From assembly GCF_047126315.1 (NCBI RefSeq), contig NZ_CP138953.1, positions 3,100,001-3,164,000 of the forward strand: a stretch of DNA of 64,000 nucleotides, given 5' to 3'. Below are positions 61,201 to 64,000 of the stretch, piece by piece; position 1 is the first letter of the stretch; each line of letters begins with the position of its first letter. The notes beneath the pieces were generated by a model. It did no database searches, was not told the DNA's origin, and was given only the letters and a program-made list of their open reading frames with translations. This stretch comes from Shimia sp022448905. GTDB lineage: Bacteria > Pseudomonadota > Alphaproteobacteria > Rhodobacterales > Rhodobacteraceae. The translations under genes were made by a program, and so were the position numbers.

Positions 61201-62048
61201 TCCGTGCGCAGTTCCGCACCTTCCCCATGGAACAGCTGGAAATCGGTGATCGTCACAGGCGCGCCGCCCACAACCACTTCGAACTTATCCACCCCGTCCC
61301 CGCCGGTGAGCGTGTCACCGTCATCCCCAATCAGCCGGTCATTGCCAATCCCGCCGTGCAGCACGTCCGAGGCGGTCTCTTCCGCCAAATCATCCAGCGC
61401 GACAAGCACGTCGTCGCCTTGATCGCCGCGCACGTAATCAGAGCCGCTTCCGGCCACCACAACGTCATCGCCCGGCGAGCCAATCAGCGTATCATCACCG
61501 GCTTCTCCAAACAGGAAGTCGTCGCCCTTGCCGCCTTTGACCAGGTCATTGCCATCGTTGCCGTTGACCACATCCACGCCATGGCGGCCCAAAATCACGT
61601 CGTCGCCGGCCTCGCCATCGATAAAGTCATTGCCGCCGGCCCCATCCAGCCGATCATTGCCGGCCGCACCGGTCATCGTGTCATCGCGCTCGGTCCCAAT
61701 CAGACTGTCGTCCGCGTCGGTGCCCGCAAACACCTCTCCCGGCTCGCTTGCAACCGGCGTTTCACCGCTGCCACCATCACCGGAGCCGCCGTCGTCACCG
61801 CCGTCATCCGCATCTGGCGTGTCGCCCCCCATGAGGTCGTCCAGCACATCTTCAATGGTGCCGCCGCCCGGCGTATCTCCTGTGGTATCCCCACCGGTAA
61901 CGGTGTCATCACGTGTGTCCGGAGTGCCGTCGCTCCCGCCATCGCCCCCGCCATCGCCGCTGCCGTCCCCGCCCGATCCGGTGGAGCCATCAACAGTGGC
62001 CGCGGCCACGCCTGCCAACAAAGGCAATAAAACGCTCAAAAAAAACAT
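58248..62048 (-). CDS. RTX exoprotein with glycosidase-like TIM barrel
   Basis: A 1266-residue acidic protein. It starts with a short hydrophobic stretch (1-20), then Gly/Ser/Asp-rich sequence (20-105). RTX nonapeptide blocks lie at about 105-215, 350-405 and 1050-1190 (units like GGxGNDxIxG); the C-terminus is of type I secretion kind. Between them, residues about 560-1050 read as a TIM barrel plus beta sandwich. Two glutamates fit clan GH-A chemistry: E703 in IEIGNEYWA (acid/base position) and E832 in LHVTEWN (nucleophile position), 129 residues apart. This recalls GH39/GH51-type enzymes, but I cannot name a family. It is calcium-dependent by its repeats. No transporter is adjacent; the T1SS at 42540-47397 could serve it. 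A -10-like TATAAA and a near-palindrome lie upstream. Confidence 0.85.
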   Translation of the reverse strand: MFFLSVLLPLLAGVAAATVDGSTGSGGDGSGDGGGDGGSDGTPDTRDDTVTGGDTTGDTPGGGTIEDVLDDLMGGDTPDADDGGDDGGSGDGGSGETPVASEPGEVFAGTDADDSLIGTERDDTMTGAAGNDRLDGAGGNDFIDGEAGDDVILGRHGVDVVNGNDGNDLVKGGKGDDFLFGEAGDDTLIGSPGDDVVVAGSGSDYVRGDQGDDVLVALDDLAEETASDVLHGGIGNDRLIGDDGDTLTGGDGVDKFEVVVGGAPVTITDFQLFHGEGAELRTDLLTFLNAEGDIISREDILANGGRLADAEDGSGVEVYYDGMMVAFIEGYPADDFRADTNWLGNFSPELTGLLDGDDLLEGDASGAPTDDNLHGGLGDDTLIGGLGGDTLEGGQGDDVLNTRDSVAGGEGQDLAIGGFGDDHFIADAGDVIGGQEGRDAYDIYVPTEDGMAPVEIYGYEFSTENQEVEFLTLLGPDGTPLSAEEVADNLVIYQDENGTDAILEYDGRMMAVMHGIDTNLIVDHTLWIGNFNPSPTTTVAPTSGGNDATQISMTLQSSSGTGMYVSQEMFGANAVFSVNTDMGVPLENYVEGARALDIVNFRFPAGQGDSLDGENEGIDWLNVIELEENEEGEMVLREEVRNALDAAIAAHDTGTDVKVTMVIATKLYSIEEYEDKYDDIARFAEIMVTDYADQIEAIEIGNEYWAIGETAYGTKADIAARALAEGMERAGVSEDDQPSIIVQMATPNEGSEYHTSVDDRPFGERRDDANQHIIDFLSEEARDAIDGVVEHYYYRRDYDEFTGDGNEQGFIPNDYAIWEANFDKELDLHVTEWNIRTTNLEQNGIRSSGILPEMMEYMVSWGTDAAHGWPVVHNTTSMLAGTRSDMPILNEDGWVVNSVRGATFDVMSSELVGTQLLDTNFSNDDGRMEIQAYSTSSKVVVQVASRTGEAVDLDLDLTSLVSGYLSATGVQVGYDRSADSSDGVYRDDGEYVQAESTIIDGEPYYFNEYDVRATVTEVEVDSAEVQLSLNPYEMVQLVYEFGRESPPPPAEEGRQIVGTTGNDNIVTGGGNDSILGIEGNDNIVANGGFDTIRGGEGNDRIEGGKQDDFVYGDEGNDALYGYGGDDSLKAGEGNDSISGNQGMDTLLGNEGDDVLRGGDDNDSMNGGQGSDTLKGGSGRDTMTGYNGADTFAFELEDMMDGDIITDFEPGRDVISLDYDDITSIDDLTISEVAQGIVIYVGDHGGMLLQGELSLAQVADPRNFLFT

Positions 62049-62156
62049 AGACTGCCCCCACAGGTTTTGTCGGAAATTCGAAAAGTCGTCGGAGATAGTG
62101 CCAGCCCCTCCAGCCTACCGTCAAAATTGTGCAGAGGTTAAGAAAAATTTTATACG

Positions 62157-62181
62157 AACTGTTTCCAATTTCGGAACAGTT
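62157..62181. promoter_or_regulatory. 25-base near-palindrome upstream of RTX gene
   Basis: AACTGTT at one end pairs with AACAGTT at the other; 10 of 12 pairs match around one centre base. On the minus strand a TATAAA follows two bases later, so the element covers the predicted -35 region. Its core GTTTCCAATTTCGGAAC is nearly the same as 21610-21625 ahead of the GTA. Confidence 0.55.
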
Positions 62182-62473
62182 GCGCGCCAAAGGCGCATTT
62201 TCAGCACAAAACGACTAAAATCACATCTCCGCGATCCGGTTCGACGATCTCACATCAACCGACGAATCCAAGGTGCGAGGCGAGCATTTGCGCGCCTCTA
62301 CGAACAAATCGAACATAGACAGAATCGCAAATCTGACGCAATTTTGGGGCAGAGCTTCTCACTTCCGCTAAGTTAGCGTTTGCATTTTCATAATATTTTG
62401 CAATTACTTAAACGCAAAGAGCGCCGGCGATAGGACTATCTACTAAATTATTAGTTGACTGAAAAAAGCGCAT

Positions 62474-62502
62474 TTGACACCTTTAGGCATCCGGTCTGCT
62501 AG
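62474..62502 (+). promoter_or_regulatory. Predicted glpV promoter
   Basis: TTGACA (62474-62479), 17 bases, TGCTAG (62497-62502), then 29 bases to glpV. The -35 is perfect, the -10 is weak. Confidence 0.5.
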
Positions 62503-62531
62503 GCTGGTCTACAAACATTTGGGAGGACAAG

Positions 62532-64000
62532 ATGCGGAAGTATCTTATCTCCGCCGTCGCGGCGTCTGCCGTGATTGCGGGTACACAATCGCTTTATGCC
62601 GACGAAGCGGCAGCCAAGCGCTGGATCGACGCAGAATTCCAGCCGTCTTCGCTGTCCAAAGACGAGCAGATGAGCGAAATGCAGTGGTTCATCTCCGCTG
62701 CACAGCCCTATGCGGGCATGGAAATCAACGTGCTGTCGGAAGGCATTCCGACCCACGGCTATGAAGCCGAAGTTCTGACCAAGGCTTTCGAAGAAATCAC
62801 CGGCATCAAGGTCAACCACCAGATCCTCGGCGAGGGCGAAGTGGTTCAGGCGGTGCAGACACAGATGCAGACCAAACGGAACCTCTATGACGGCTACGTC
62901 AACGACTCCGACCTGATTGGCACGCACTCCCGCCTGCAGCTGGCCTACAACCTGACCGACATGATGGCGGGCGAATGGTCCGGCACCACCTCTCCGACGC
63001 TGGATCTGGATGACTTCATGGGCACCCAGTTCACCACCGGTCCGGATGGCGACCTGTATCAGCTGCCAGACCAGCAGTTCGCAAACCTCTATTGGTTCCG
63101 CAAAGACTGGTTTGACCGCGAAGACCTGCAAGAGGCCTTCAAAGCGAAATACGGCTATGACCTCGGTGTGCCTGTGAACTGGTCCGCGTACGAAGACATC
63201 GCAGAGTTCTTCTCCAAAGACGTGAAGAACATCGACGGTGTCGACATCTACGGCCACATGGACTACGGCAAACGCGCCCCTGACCTTGGCTGGCGTATGA
63301 CCGACGCATGGCTCTCCATGGCGGGCGCAGGCTCCAAAGGCGAACCAAACGGTGTGCCCATCGACGAATGGGGCATCCGCATGGAAGAAGGCTCCTGTAA
63401 CCCGGCTGGCGCATCCGTCACCCGTGGTGGTGCAGCAAACGGCCCAGCTGCGGTCTACGCGATCCGCAAATGGGACGAATGGCTGCGCAACTACGCCCCT
63501 CCCGGTGCGGCGTCTTATGACTTCTATCAGTCGCTGCCAGCTCTGGCACAAGGCAACGTGGCCCAGCAGATCTTCTGGTACACCGCCTTTACCGCAGACA
63601 TGGTGAAGCCACAGTCTGAAGGCAACAACACCGTGGACGGCGACGGCAACCCATTGTGGCGTATGGCACCAAGCCCGCACGGCCCCTACTGGGAAGAAGG
63701 TCAGAAGGTTGGCTATCAGGACGTGGGCTCCTGGACCTTCCTGAAGTCCACCCCCTCGGACCGCGCCCAGGCCGCATGGCTCTATGCACAGTTCGTGACC
63801 TCCAAAACGGTTGACGTGAAAAAATCCCAAGTGGGTCTGACCTTCATCCGTGACAGCTCTGTGAACCACGAAAGCTTCACCGAGCGTGCCCCAAAACTGG
63901 GTGGTCTGGTGGAATTCTACCGCTCGCCTGATCGCGTGGCATGGTCCCCAACCGGCGTGAACGTGCCGGATTATCCGAAGCTCGCCCAAATCTGGTGGCA
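62532..64000 (+). CDS. glpV: Glycerol ABC transporter binding protein, partial
   Basis: The first 489 residues of a periplasmic binding protein that runs off the window. A signal peptide (ending SLYADEAAA) is followed by LSKDEQMSEMQWFISAAQPY, GDLYQLPDQQFANLYWFRKD, GYDLGVPVNWSAYEDIAEFF and MAPSPHGPYWEEGQKVGYQD, all as in GlpV of the rhizobial glycerol transporter GlpSTPQV. It captures glycerol for import. GGGAGGA precedes the start. The permease and ATPase genes would lie beyond position 64000 or on another locus. Confidence 0.85.
   Translation, partial: MRKYLISAVAASAVIAGTQSLYADEAAAKRWIDAEFQPSSLSKDEQMSEMQWFISAAQPYAGMEINVLSEGIPTHGYEAEVLTKAFEEITGIKVNHQILGEGEVVQAVQTQMQTKRNLYDGYVNDSDLIGTHSRLQLAYNLTDMMAGEWSGTTSPTLDLDDFMGTQFTTGPDGDLYQLPDQQFANLYWFRKDWFDREDLQEAFKAKYGYDLGVPVNWSAYEDIAEFFSKDVKNIDGVDIYGHMDYGKRAPDLGWRMTDAWLSMAGAGSKGEPNGVPIDEWGIRMEEGSCNPAGASVTRGGAANGPAAVYAIRKWDEWLRNYAPPGAASYDFYQSLPALAQGNVAQQIFWYTAFTADMVKPQSEGNNTVDGDGNPLWRMAPSPHGPYWEEGQKVGYQDVGSWTFLKSTPSDRAQAAWLYAQFVTSKTVDVKKSQVGLTFIRDSSVNHESFTERAPKLGGLVEFYRSPDRVAWSPTGVNVPDYPKLAQIWW

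Larger units (their letters stand above)
62049..62531. other. Divergent control region, RTX gene and glpV
   Basis: This 483-base, AT-rich gap lies between divergent genes. It contains the RTX-gene promoter with a 25-base near-palindrome (62157-62181), a GAGGCG/CGCCTC hairpin (62277-62298) and a TTGACA-type promoter toward glpV. No further gene was seen. Confidence 0.6.

Noticed and set aside
59676..62030. Plus-strand frame of 784 codons opposite the RTX gene
   Set aside because: It mirrors repetitive Asp/Gly codons in a GC-rich gene; no ribosome site or family features, while the minus frame has RTX repeats and glycosidase-like motifs.

Overview
The window looks like the chromosome of a marine Roseobacter-group alphaproteobacterium (Rhodobacterales). 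The evidence is the high-GC coding sequence, a complete Rhodobacter capsulatus-type gene transfer agent (GTA) cluster placed between cysE and mltG/fabF, a PDH operon whose E1-beta carries its own lipoyl domain, a GlpV-type glycerol binding protein, and many GGCCGCC-type terminators typical of the group. Genes are densely packed, with many ATGA or TGATG overlaps. No rRNA, tRNA, CRISPR array, insertion sequence or integrase was seen.

Layout. Positions 1-2157 hold a secreted-protein gene broken by an amber codon and an AidB-like acyl-CoA dehydrogenase. Positions 2322-6449 hold an FtsB-like division protein followed by pdhA-pdhB-pdhC. cysE (6518-7333, minus) leads into the GTA structural cluster, 7460-21401, all on the minus strand and transcribed from g1 (right) to g15 (left). 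All 17 expected reading frames are open: small and large terminase, portal, g3.5, protease, capsid, connectors, tail tube, chaperone-like proteins, tape measure, baseplate proteins, cell-wall peptidase and the large tip protein. A good sigma-70-like promoter lies upstream of g1.

Positions 21945-27336 are a fatty-acid synthesis cluster on the minus strand (fabD, a periplasmic ClpP-like lipoprotein, fabG, acpP, fabF, then mltG). Positions 27561-30960 hold a cytochrome b561-YceI fusion, a short-chain dehydrogenase, a separate YceI protein and a small membrane protein. Then come rpsF-rpsR-rplI, a small lytic transglycosylase, a membrane-protein/HlyD pair, a DUF1330 protein, trigger factor and a porin.

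Positions 39225-47397 form one type I secretion locus: a repetitive BapA-like adhesin, a TolC-family outer membrane protein, an ABC exporter with an apparently inactive C39-like domain, and a HlyD adaptor. MFS and LysE transporters, a trypsin-like protease, a flavin reductase, pta-ackA and marC follow. Positions 54180-58156 hold a self-sufficient reductive dehalogenase fused to a flavin/2Fe-2S reductase, with a fumarylacetoacetase-family hydrolase upstream in the same operon. Positions 58248-62048 encode a large RTX exoprotein containing what looks like a glycosidase-type TIM barrel. The window ends inside glpV.

The most interesting items are the RTX protein with a candidate glycosidase core (58248-62048), the dehalogenase operon (54180-58156), the intact GTA with its control regions, a pair of matching near-palindromes upstream of the GTA and of the RTX gene, and a dispersed repeat of about 80 bp found behind two minus-strand genes about 53 kb apart.
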